From positions 24,901,493 to 24,965,492 of the forward strand of contig OX419759.1 of NCBI GenBank assembly GCA_948567375.1: a DNA stretch of 64,000 nucleotides, written 5' to 3'. The notes below the pieces were generated by a model, which searched no databases, had not been told where the DNA came from, and saw only the letters and a list, made by a program, of their open reading frames with translations. Each line of letters opens with the position of its first letter. Position 1 is the first letter of the stretch. Below, piece by piece: positions 33,711 to 43,173 of this stretch. Source of the DNA: Lunularia cruciata. Taxonomy: Eukaryota; Streptophyta; Marchantiopsida; Lunulariales; Lunulariaceae. A program made the translations under genes and the position numbers.

Positions 33711-34100
33711 TGGGTTGCAAAGGCCTCCTCTATATAGAAAGTTGCTAAAGTAACCCCTATGTGCTCTCTCACTATTCCCATCCACTTCTCTCTTCTCCTA
33801 TAGTTACAGAACATTGATCTTGAGATTTTCAAATCAAATTATGATGGTTTGGAGTGGATCTTTTGGTAGAGGTGCAAGAACCAGAGCAACTGCTCCTTGT
33901 AGTGCAACCTTTGGCACCAAAGGATTAGAACTCTACCATACTTGTAGGCTTGTGGAGGATTCACAATCTCCTTCACCACCAAATCACTATCATTCTCTTC
34001 TTAACTCTCCTCCATGCAAATCAGAATTTTGATAGCTTCTACCTTGAAAGTAAATTTCTCATATCTCACTTCACTTCATATTTTTGGTTTCAACACTCAC
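33711..34100 (-). pseudogene. TetD: gag fragment
   Basis: The minus strand matches Tet gag around the NPYRG/NVGREPRSYGNY glycine-rich part and the upstream KIAIRMEESLEGDESDLVVKEVVHPPQGYKY part, in order, with many substitutions and indels. It ends at 34100, where the end of a minus-strand Lng LTR (LngF) begins. It is older than most Tet copies here, judging by divergence. Confidence 0.75.
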
Positions 34101-34151
34101 TATGACAACCCAACAAGTATTACTTTTTTGGTAATCAAGTAAATAAAGTTT

Positions 34152-34155
34152 GTTC
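34152..34155. repeat. 4-bp target duplication (GTTC) of TetE, left copy
   Basis: GTTC is repeated at 34860-34863 right after the LTR end. The uninterrupted Lng LTR reads GTTTGTTCCC at this place (10878), which confirms the duplication. Confidence 0.85.
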
Positions 34156-34859
34156 TATAACACCCATTTGTGCATGTATGTATTATTGTGATATTTAGCT
34201 TGGCATTACAAGTACTTGAGAGATATTATTTATATAAAGATAAAGGATTGTTCTACATTAGTCATGATTAGCTAAAGTCAGTCATAGCTAAGATAGAGGG
34301 GACCATAATTTAGAGGAAGTGGAAAAGATGAGCACCACTATCTTGGATTCTAGTGTGTTGACTTGGTATTATTCTTAGGTGTTTGGCTTTGAAGAAAGAG
34401 TTGAGAACTCTTCGGCATGCAAGCCTTTTTGTTTTGGATTCTTCTATAGTCCAAGGATAGCCCATGTGAAGGAATCCTTGACTTAATGGTTGGGCCAAGA
34501 TAAGATCACATGCTTAGTGGAATAGCCCATGTAGATAGATATTCCTTTATACTTTTTGACTTTATTTGACTTTTAGCCTAGTAACTTGAGTTACTATGGT
34601 AAATAGTAACTTTAGTGCATAACTATTTCACAAGTATATAAACAAGGGGCGAGAAGGTACTCATCACTTTTGTGAGTACACTTTTCATTTGCAACTATCT
34701 CTCTCTCATTGAATTCTCTAGTGAGCAATGGCTTGAGTCTTAGAGTGTTAGCCTTGGAGGAGTATGATAGAGTTGGGGTTCTTTGCCGTCTTAGTCCATG
34801 GTGTGCTACCATAATAGCCATCAAAGGTTCATCTTGAGTGAGAGGCATGCCGGCTCATA
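34156..34859 (+). mobile_element. TetE: solo Tet LTR
   Basis: A 704-bp LTR (TATAACACCC to CCGGCTCATA; both ends carry one G/A-type change) without any internal sequence, flanked by GTTC on both sides. It inserted in the R-U5 part of LngF. It keeps the TATATAAAC box near 34635. Confidence 0.88.
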
Positions 34860-35338
34860 GTTCCCATAGAGATACAAGTCAAAAATGGTCAAACACAAAG
34901 TAAATAGTAATAATGTAGTTCTTCTGGAGTTCTTCATTTGTCTCTCAAGTAGAACCCCCAAAGAGAGTAACATGCAATGATCACAATCTCATCACAAATT
35001 AACATTCCATAATCACAATACTATCTAATCTTTCTAGACCAACTTCAATTGTGATGATTCAGATTCTCCCAAAGATTGCTACTTCACTGCAAAACAATCT
35101 CACCTCAAAATTGCATTCCACCCCTCCACTGGGCACAACTGAAGGCACAACTTTCTCAATCAAATCTGATTCACATCAAACTCACATTGCACTCACAAAT
35201 ACAAAATACTACCAACACTATAATTCCTCTCAGATTTGTCAAGGCATTGCTTTGATTACATTTCACTTAAGATCAAACACATAAAATGAAAATCAAGGCT
35301 ACAAAATCCAACATCCAATGAGCTCACTGACTTGCACT

Positions 35339-36001
35339 TGTCGTGCGTATATACATCCCTACACAACATACATTGCTGTCAACATCATACACTATAGAGG
35401 CACAACTCACACATAAGTCATACATAGACTCTAAAGTGCCACAATAATCAGATTGCTTACCACTCTCAACTCAACTCAACTCAGATCAGTACTTGATTTG
35501 TCACTCTATAAATTGCCAACAACTAGGCACTGATTACAGTCAAGCCACACCCACTCAAGCATAGAGAAGCCAGGTGATGCTTGCCGGCCTCTGTCCACCA
35601 TAGCCAGGAACTCAAAGGCTCAACATCAGAGAAGTGAAGTCTCTAGAGCTCACTTCAAAACTATACCCCCTGGACTCGAGCTAGCACTGAAACCCTAATG
35701 GTCCCACTGATGGCACAGTCGATGGTGCAAATGGTGCAAAGTGACGGTGGGCCCCACCGTGAAGTCAGTACCCCAAACACGAAATCTAACTGTCGGAAAG
35801 TAGTCTCTGAGAAACTACTGAAATAACTCTAACTACTATCACTAGAACTCCAATGTTTGAGCATCTAGATGCGGCACTACAAATGGCGTGACAGCTGTTG
35901 TGCGTATATGCATCGCTACACAACATACATCGCTGTCAACATCATACACTATAGAAGCACAACTCACACATAAGTCATACATAGACTCTAAAGTGCCACA
36001 A
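35339..36001 (-). mobile_element. PhdA 3' LTR
   Basis: In minus orientation it starts TGTGGCACTT at 36001, directly after a GGGGGGC purine tract (36002-36012), and ends CGCACGACA at 35339. A TATA-like TTTATAGAG lies near 35508. The first ~110 bases are directly repeated as the last ~108 bases (35339-35446), giving terminal subrepeats. An alternative reading, two very short LTRs flanking 442 bp, is less likely because the TATA box and the LngF junction fit a single 663-bp LTR. Confidence 0.55.
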
Positions 36002-36169
36002 TTGCCCCCCTAGCTGGCGGTTAGGTCCCTATAACTCCAGATAGCCATCTACTCTAAGTATATGGTATATCCTCTAATGGGCAAAGATCAGAAGGCCGGG
36101 TGCTATGGAGCCCCATCGTTAGTCGCCTGTCTGCAATCTATACCATATAACAAATGAACTAGCTATTGG

Positions 36170-36868
36170 TCAAGTACATCTAGGACATAACCATTGTCCT
36201 TGAAGAACCACCGTGAGGGGAGGAGTCATACATGCCATATGCCATCCTCTCGAACAACTATCACACACTAACATAATAGCAGCTCCACCAAACGAACCAC
36301 ATAACATACACCTCAAGCCTGCACGTACAAGTGCCAAGCTTGGGTCCATAGTACCATCAATGTTTGGGAGGTAGCATGGCGCACAATTGCGCACATGATC
36401 CTTTTAAACAACACCGTCACGTCCTTCTAACACAAGGACTCCAGATGGCAAAACCTCACGCACTCTCAAGATAGTGTGGCCTGTAGGAACATCAAGTATC
36501 GTCGGTGCTGTATGCTGTAGATATACATAGTTGCCTGGATGAAATCAACAAATCGAGGGTCTATAATCTCCCCCTCGAATGGTAGAATAACGTAAAGTAT
36601 CTCTATGCTGAGCAATCGCTAAGTTCTCAAAGGCCATCGGCATCATTCTCCAAAAGATCTCTGCCCGCTGAGAACATGCGCTCATCCATACATCGGGGTC
36701 ATCCAAGTCCAAAACTACAGTAGCATCTCAATGAATGGCTACAGGTAAATCTGGATCTCATCCATAGAGTAGAAAGTATGGAGAGAAGGATGCTAAGGAG
36801 GCTTGCCGGTGTCGTGGAGAACGTTTGGTCTTGAGAGTGCGCCAAGCACATGACTGCTTGTGCTTAGT
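36170..36868 (-). pseudogene. PhdA integrase C-terminal part fused in frame to a PHD finger
   Basis: One continuous frame, broken by four in-frame stops (three are TGA where CGA is expected, the fourth TAA). Its first part has ASFSPYFLLYG*DPDLP, the usual end of a gypsy integrase core, then NLAIAQHRDTLRY and a FHPGNYVYLQ barrel-like domain with ILRVREVLPSGVLVLEGRDG. About 20 residues later a complete Cys4-His-Cys3 PHD finger follows: C-x2-C-x11-C-x2-C-x4-H-x2-C-x14-C-x2-C, with the conserved Trp before the last pair. It ends at TGA at 36170. In chromoviruses a chromodomain at this place guides integration to histone marks; a PHD finger could do the same. That role is inference. Confidence 0.7.
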
Positions 36869-37678
36869 TTTCCTTACTGTCTTTCTTTTGGATTTTCCCG
36901 TAGATTGACATTCCTTACCTACTCTTGGATTGTCGGGAATTTGTCTCTATATGAACTTGTTGTTTCATTTTCCTTGGGGTTGGCTCACCCTGAAGGTTTT
37001 GTTTTATCCTTGACTTTTGCAAAACCAATCTTGTCATGCGAGTCTGGTGTTATGGTTTCTACCTCTGCCTGGTCTCATATCCTTTTTTCTTGTCAGGTTC
37101 AAGCTATGGTTTGGGATCTGGCAATTCATAGACGTAGGTCAGGTGGCCCTTTGATAAAATAAAATAAACGACAACTGAGTGATCTAACTGAACATAAACC
37201 CGGGCACTCAGATCATTTAGTTATGCTTTTCACCTGGACCAGACTAAGAGCTCCTAGAATGGAGTTTTCCTCAACTCTAGTCACAATTCATAACACAAAT
37301 CCGCTTCCAAGACTCATCATTCACAAGAATTCCAACAACAAAGTTCACAAGGTTGGATAAGTCAAATAGTTCTAGTCAAGGCAATGCCTGCCCCTAAGGT
37401 TGCAACTGCTCATCAACTCAGCCCGGCACTTCACACATACTCTGTCCGATAGTAGACAAGGCAACTCACCCTCCGAACCTCTTCATTCTCCTATGCCTTG
37501 TTTTGCAGATCAGATTCACTCCATTCAGACAGGCCAACCAACTTCAAACATTTTCTTGCCCTTGCTTCAGATGAACTGATCCACTTCAAAATTCTCCTCC
37601 TCTTCTTCCTGACTTCGGGAGATATCCTTCAGCAACTTCTGCAGCAAATCCCCTTCAGACTCAGATTTTGAAATAGCA
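36869..37678. other. unassigned sequence, possibly the distal part of the FunA 3' LTR
   Basis: Between the PhdA integrase (ends at 36868) and the FunA minisatellite. A 100-codon plus-strand frame (36860-37162) has no recognisable motif. If FunA inserted in PhdA, this is the R-U5 side of its 3' LTR, but I could not find a target duplication to prove the boundary. Confidence 0.35.
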
Positions 37679-38712
37679 TCTCCTGGTCCAAGCACAGCCC
37701 TGCAAGACTCCCTTCACATTTTGAAAATTCCTCTCCTGGTCCAAGCATAGCCCTAAGGCATCTCCAAAATCCTTCAGCCCTGCAAGACTCCCCTCACATT
37801 TCGAAAATTTCTCTCCTGGTCCAAGCACAGCCCTTCAAGACTCCTCTCACATTTTGAAAAATTCTCTCTTGGTCCAAAACACAGCCCTAAGGCATCTCCA
37901 AAAGCCTTCAGCCCTTCAAGACTCCTTTCACATTTCGAAAATTCCTATCTTGGTCCAAAACCCAGCCCTAAGGCATCTCCAAAAGCCTTCAGTCCTTCAA
38001 GACTCCTTTCACATTTCAAAAATTCCTATCCTGGTCCAAGCACAGCCCTGCCCTCTCACATTTCAAAAGTTCCTCTCCTGGTCCAAAACACAGCCCTAAG
38101 GCATCTCCAAAAGCTTTCAGTCCTTCAAGACTCCTTTCACATTTCAAAAATTCCTATCCTGGTCCAAGCACAGCCCTGCAAGACTCCCCTCACATTTCGA
38201 AAATTCCTCTCCTGGTCCAAGCACAGCCCTGCCCTCTCACATTTCAAAAATTCATCTCCTGGTCCAAGCACAGCCCTTCAAGATTCCTCTCACATTTTGA
38301 AAAATTCTCTCCTGGTCCAAAACACAGCCCTAAGGCATCTCCAAAAGCCTTCAGCCCTTCAAGACTCCTTTCACATTTCAAAAATTCCTATCCTGGTCCA
38401 AGCACAGCCCTGCAAGACTCCCCTCACATTTTGAAAATTCCTCTCCTGGTCCAAGCACAGCCCTGCCCTCTCACATTTCAAAAATTCATCTCCTAGTCCA
38501 AGCACAGCCCTTCAAGATTCCTCTCACATTTTGAAAAATTCTCTCCTGGTCCAAAACACAGCCCTAAGGCATCCCCTCACATTTCAAAAATTCCTCTCCT
38601 TGTCCAAGCACAGCCCTGCCCTCTCACATTTTGAAAATTCCTCTCCTGGTCCAAGCACAGCCCTGCCCTCTCACATTTCGAAAATTTCTCTCCTGGTCCA
38701 AGCACAGCCCTT
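37679..38712. repeat. modular minisatellite within the FunA 3' LTR
   Basis: About 18 units built around CTGGTCCAAGCACAGCCCT and CTCACATTTYGAAAATTC. Units come in at least three lengths (about 46, 53 and 80 bp) depending on optional spacers such as AAGGCATCTCCAAAAGCCTT and CAAGACTCC. Unit types recur in the same order (for example 38030-38200 and 38390-38560), which indicates higher-order duplication. Open frames in this stretch are products of the repeat. Confidence 0.85.
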
Positions 38713-39429
38713 TGATAATTCTCCCTTTCTCCCAGCAGGCCTTTTCTTTCCTTTTCCTTCCTGTCCAAGCCTATCTCTCCAAGAATTCTCCTCCTTCCCC
38801 AACAGCACTCTCCAAACCCTCTGCACAGCAAGCACTTTTGAAAACCTTTTTTCTCTGTCCTGGCCCAGCCTATCTCTTCGATAATTCTCCTTTGTCCCAA
38901 AAGCACTCTCTTGGCCTTCTGCACAGCAAAATATTCTCCCCAAAATCTTCTCCTGCCGCCAATTCACCAGAACCCCTTGCACTCGAAAATCTCCCTCTTG
39001 CCTTTTCCCGAAAACTGTCAGCCCTCCGTTTCTCTCCAAACTCCTACCAACTCTTCCCAAAACTCCCCTGTCTCTTTGCAAAAAATTCTCCAAACTTCTC
39101 TTCTAAGGCAAGTACTCTTTCATTCCAATAACGTAAACAGAACCTGAGCTAGTGTAACCCCACATTACTTCTTGGCTCAAGCCACATTAAAAGACTCCTT
39201 GAGCTAATAACACCATAACTTTTTCCGACTTCACTATAATACAGGAAATATCTCCCACTGCAAGGTAGCATAAAATCACACCCGAGACATATAGACATAG
39301 ATCCATGTTCCTTACCATCTTTACGCCGGCCCCCCGCTGCTGCTGGCCGGCATAAACAGACTAAGAGAAAAAGAAAATCTTTCACACCAAAAGCCTCAAG
39401 GGTACACGTGGGCTATTTTCCCGACGACA
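38713..39429 (-). mobile_element. FunA 3' LTR, start (U3)
   Basis: The minus strand begins TGTCGTCGGG at 39429, directly after the purine tract TGTGGGGGTGGA. It contains a short palindromic GC-rich stretch (GCCGGCC ... GGCCGGC at 39330-39350). The LTR continues into the minisatellite. The same TGTCGTCGGGAAAA start occurs at 63535. Confidence 0.6.
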
Positions 39430-39441
39430 TCCACCCCCACA
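39430..39441 (-). other. FunA polypurine tract
   Basis: Minus-strand TGTGGGGGTGGA directly precedes TGTCGTCGGG, and lies about 60 bases after the integrase C-terminal frame. Confidence 0.6.
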
Positions 39442-39490
39442 AATCTTGTGCAGCCACCGGTCTGCACCAGCAAGTCCGGAGTGACCAATA

Positions 39491-40916
39491 TCAGCTTTCT
39501 TCAGTGGCATCTTCCAAATCACCTCCAGAGCCGAAGTCTTTCCTCCTCGGCTCCTGATCGCCTCTTGAAAAGTTTAACCCTTTTCCCTGCATATGGCAGA
39601 CGATGTTCAGTACCATCCAGCTCTTGCACACTGTAGGTGGCATTCCCGTGAACTTTGGTAACAACAAATGGGCCATGCCAACGGCGGGCAAACTTCTTGA
39701 GTGTCGAATGTTGTACGTCTAGGCTGTTATCAGAAACCAGCACCCAGTCCCCTTCCTTGATAGGTATCGATCGCAGTCGGTGAGTCTTGTCAAAGTATAC
39801 TTTGCTCCTCAGCCACGCTTCCTCACCTTCTCGTGTGCCACTTGTATTCTCTGGGGTGTCAGGTTAAAGTGCTTGATCTTGCACGTTATCAATTCCTCTG
39901 TAGACACATTATCCTCCCACTGAACAGTTCTCCAACTAAAAATGTCCTCTTCCACATGCATAATAGGTAAGTGCCCTGATACTAACTCAACAGGTGGCAT
40001 CCCAGTTACCGAGCTGCAAGTTAACCTCGCAGCCATAAGTGCTAAGGGCAGCAAATTAGGCCATCTGTATGTCTCACCTTGGCAAGCCTTCACCAAAGCA
40101 TTCACTATTGGCGGATGACCTTGTTCACTCTTACCATTGGCTTCCGGATTGTAGGCAGTAGTCAGGTTCAGCTTGATATTGAACTTAGCAAAGAAGTCAG
40201 CTGCTTCCCTTACATCCAATTCACCTCAATCTGCCCTCATCCAGTAGAAACATCAGTGCCTGGCAATGATATCCTCTAAGACAAACCGACACACCTGTTG
40301 GGTATGTGTAGATGACAATGCTCTTCCTTCCACATAATTAGACAGGTCTTCCCTAGCTAGTACTAGATATTTAGCTCCTCGGACTCCTAAAGGCATATGA
40401 ACCAAGTCCAAAACCCACTGAAAATGGAGATTCAGTGGATAAGTAGGTTTCAACCTATCTCTGTCCCTTACCTTGGAGTAGATCTGACAGATTTCACAGG
40501 TTTCCACATACTGTCGTACCTTTGTATAAATACCTGGCCACCAGTACAAACCCCGGATGCGCTCGTATGTACCTTGAACCCCATGGTGTCCGGCAGCATC
40601 CGCATCATGCGACTCCCGTAGCACTCTCTGCTTTGTCTCCTCATCTCCCAACACTCTCAATGGAACTCCAGAGCTGCCCTTGGGCCTTCGCCAAAGATAC
40701 CCGTCCTTCAACAAGAATTTTCTTCTTGTTGAAGGATCCCGATCTTCTAATAATCTTCTCAAACTCCTCCCTGGTCCATTCTGAGTTCTTCTCTAGAGAA
40801 TTAAGGTACTTTCCAACAGCCGGTAGATCATCCTTGTACAGTTCTTCCCTAAAGGGTAAGTTCAAGTCCAGCTCATGCACATCACCATACAATCATTTTC
40901 AGCTCCTTCATAACAT
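39491..40916 (-). pseudogene. FunA integrase
   Basis: Four frames on the minus strand form one integrase. It has an N-terminal finger (ESHDADAAGHHG ... CEICQ, 40600-40500). The catalytic core has VLDLVHMPLG, YLVLAREDLSNYVEGRAL, TAYNPEANGKSEQGHPPIVNAL and VTGMPPVELVSGHLP. A C-terminal barrel follows (FARRWHGPFVVTKVHGNATYSVQELDG, 39690-39610). Frameshifts lie near 40755, 40250 and 39800. The LVHMP...ARDDLS-like core and the xEQGHxPIVxAL helix are typical of gypsy elements abundant in fungi and unlike the Tet and Lng integrases. The upstream half is cut by TetF at 40921. Confidence 0.82.
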
Positions 40917-40920
40917 GCTC
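40917..40920. repeat. 4-bp target duplication (GCTC) of TetF, left copy
   Basis: GCTC here is repeated at 56934-56937 right after the 3' LTR. Across the two copies the FunA frame resumes after RNase H (ADMLSRA) on one side and leads to the integrase on the other. Confidence 0.8.
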
Positions 40921-41612
40921 TGTAACACCCATTTGTGCATGTGTGTGGTATTGTGATACTTAGCTTGGTATTACAAGTACTTAAGAGATATTATTTATAT
41001 AGAGATAAAGGATGGTTCTATATTAGTCATGGTTAGCTAAAGTTAGTCATAGCTAAGATAGAGGGGACCTTACTTTAGAGGAAGTAGAAAAGATGAGCAC
41101 CACTGTTTTGGATTTTAGTGTGTTGACTTGGTATTATTCCTAGGTGTTTGGCTTTGAGGAAAGAGTTGAGAACTCTTGGGCCCGCAAGCCTTTTTGTTTT
41201 GGATTCTTCTTTAGTCCAAGGATAGCCCATGTGAAGGAATCCTTGGCTTAGTGGTTGGGTCAAGATAAGACCACATGCTTAGGGGAATATGCCCATGTGA
41301 ATAAATATTCCTTTCTACTTTTTGACTTTACTTGACTTTTAGTCTAGTAACTTGAGTTACTACGGTAACTAGTAACTTTGGTATGTAACTATTTCACAAG
41401 TATATAAACAAGGGGTGAGGAGGTTCTCATCATCCTTTCATTTGCAAATATCTCTCTCTCATTGAGTTCTCTAGTGAGCAATGTCTTGAGTCTTGGAGTG
41501 TTAGCCTTGGAGGAGTATGATGGAGTTGGGGTTCCTTGCCTTCTTAGTCTATGGTGCGCTACCATAATAGCCATCAGAGGTTCATCCTGAGTGAGAGACA
41601 TGCCGGCTCACA
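40921..41612 (+). mobile_element. TetF 5' LTR
   Basis: 692 bp, TGTAACACCC to CCGGCTCACA. A TATATAAA box is at 41401-41408. Upstream at 41346-41377 lie AGTAACT, its inverted partner AGTTACT, and further GTAACT copies. These are candidate regulatory sites. Confidence 0.9.
41346..41408 (+). promoter_or_regulatory. Tet LTR promoter: GTAACT cluster and TATA box
   Basis: AGTAACT-TG-AGTTACT forms a palindrome at 41346-41361, followed by three more GTAACT copies up to about 41390 and TATATAAA at 41401-41408. The palindrome and TATA recur in all other Tet LTRs of the window. The transcription factor is unknown. Confidence 0.5.
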
Positions 41613-41616
41613 TTTT

Positions 41617-41634
41617 TGGTTCTGTTGCCGGGAC
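41617..41634 (+). other. TetF primer binding site, tRNA-Asp-like
   Basis: TGGTTCTGTTGCCGGGAC starts four T residues after the LTR end. It resembles the tRNA-Asp-complementary site used by Athila/Tat-type plant elements, with a few mismatches. Confidence 0.55.
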
Positions 41635-41653
41635 CTCTCTAGAAGGCAAGATA

Positions 41654-41824
41654 ATGTTCCGCGTTCAATTCTACATTAGGCAGAAGGAAGCTATGAGAGC
41701 TCACTTGGAGAGAACATTAGGAGAGGAGAGGGCTGAACTTATGTTAGAGAACCAAGATCCATTTGTATACCCTGTAGTTCATTATGATGTCTTTGAGGTG
41801 ATTTTGTACATCTTGTACACATGA
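41654..41824 (+). CDS. Tet leader ORF, 56 codons (TetF copy)
   Basis: MFRVQFYIRQKEAMRAHL ... ILYT, collinear with 27514-27344 and with the same stop. The three residue differences are conservative (V/L, V/I, E/D). It is short and without known motif; translation is unproven. Confidence 0.35.
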   Translation: MFRVQFYIRQKEAMRAHLERTLGEERAELMLENQDPFVYPVVHYDVFEVILYILYT

Positions 41825-42466
41825 GAGGAATTGGAGAGATTGTGTGAGGTGGATTGCAGATTTTGGGGATTAAGGTGATTTTGGGAAAAATTTCAAGTTT
41901 GAGATCTGGGCTTGAAATTTCTAAATATGATAGCTTGGGTTATCTCTCAGTTAGCACACTTGAAATTATTGTGAGAGCTACTATGCACACTGGGCTAGAA
42001 TTTTTGAAAGTTGATAGGGTAAAGTGCTCTCGCAACTGCATGCTCTCTGGAAAATTGTACAGAGTCTGCCATTTCTTCAATTTTCAGTGAATTGTCCTGA
42101 AAATTTTCAGGAAAATTCAGTGTATTGCTACCTGCTGCCACAAAAATTAGAGAGAGATCGTTCTTGCGTAGGGAGTTATGAGTTTTTGAAGTGAGGGGGG
42201 TGGTTTTCAGACCAAATCTGAAATATGGGTGCTGAATAGAAAGATGTCTAGGCTAAATGGCCTGATGAAAAGACCTGAATTTTTCAGGGAGGGACACCCT
42301 CGAGTTGTGATCAAGTGTGCCAAATTTTAGAGGACTGTGATATACTGGTTGAGAGATTTGAGTGACAATGTGAGGAAGAGTCAATTCTGTAGAGTGGAGA
42401 TCTCATGCATGAGGGGTTTGAGATCAACAAAAAGCATGTTTGAGTGTTTAGATTCATCTTGGGAAC

Positions 42467-42940
42467 ATGGAGGGTCATCAAGAGTGGAAATTGAGATTAT
42501 GCAAGGTTCCCCAAGGGTTTGAGGTGATTGTAGAGGTGGATTTGAGGAAAAGAGAGTTTACAATAGAATTTGAAGAGAGTGTTGAGAGGATTCAAAAACC
42601 TACACCACTTGGAGGAAAGAGTGAGTCTAAGTGCTTTCTATGTGGAGAGAAGGGACATAAGGCAAGTTCATGTCCATTGACCTTTGAGAGCAAGAGATTG
42701 AGGGAAAGGAGAGGCTAACTTGACTTGGGTTTGCATGTTGGACCTTCTTCACCAAGATTGGGAGGGAGAAGATCTAAGACCAAGGAGTTGTGTGAGGTTT
42801 GTGGAGTGGAAGGACTTCCGAAAGGACATGAGTGTAGTGGAGTAAAAGCACTTTTGGAGACTTTGGTGAAGGATCTTGGAGAGAGTCTTAGTACAGCTAC
42901 AGAAATACTACCACCTTCATCAGCTAGTTCTCAAGATTAG
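42467..42940 (+). pseudogene. Tet pre-gag CCHC ORF, TetF copy with one stop
   Basis: The same 157-codon frame as at 26696-26223, with the knuckle CFLCGEKGHKASSC and the second Cys/His group intact. A TAA at 42716-42718 replaces a Leu codon between the two. Apart from that stop the frame is open to SSQD at 42940. The near-identity of two independent copies supports the ORF as a family feature. Confidence 0.7.
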
Positions 42941-43173
42941 TGATGGAGATAATCTTTCAACTTATGGATAAACTATCCATGAGAGTTAGATTAATATGCA
43001 CTCTAGGATTTGATGTTGCTATAGAAATCTTGGAGCAACCTGAACCTTTTGTGTTCCCTAGAGTGGATTATTCTCAGATGGTGTTAGTCATGTATATACT
43101 TTATTAGTAATAGAGTGAGAAAAAAGAAAAGAGAAAAAAAAATTGAGAGAAAGAAAGATAATGAGAGGTTAAG

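Larger units (their letters stand above)
34101..35338 (-). mobile_element. LngF: 3' end of an Lng LTR, split by TetE
   Basis: In minus orientation the LTR ends GGGTTGTCATA at 34101 (first base pair pattern of the Lng end, one change). Its R-U5 sequence runs over 34101-34155 and 34864-35338, matching 10829-11345 of LngD. At 35339 it changes to the PhdA LTR. The ORF-bearing part is not present on this side. CTCAC at 34096-34100 is the expected left target duplication. Confidence 0.75.

Noticed and set aside
35339-36001. Two miniature LTRs of about 110 bp flanking a 442-bp non-autonomous element
   Set aside because: The inner part has a TATA-like box and fits a 663-bp LTR following the PPT and integrase; no PBS or PPT is seen inside 442 bp. 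Kept as a lower-ranked option.
36860-37162. 100-codon plus-strand ORF with hydrophobic stretches
   Set aside because: No homologue within the window, no recognised motif, and it overlaps the PhdA/FunA junction; not supported as a gene.
37679-38712. CRISPR-like appearance of regularly spaced repeats
   Set aside because: Unit length and spacers vary and the spacers themselves are repeated; the setting is a plant LTR. No cas genes are present.
38531-39131. Open frames of 110-170 codons on both strands around 38.5-39.1 kb
   Set aside because: They come from minisatellite units without stops and from the strand-biased composition; no motif or conserved start.
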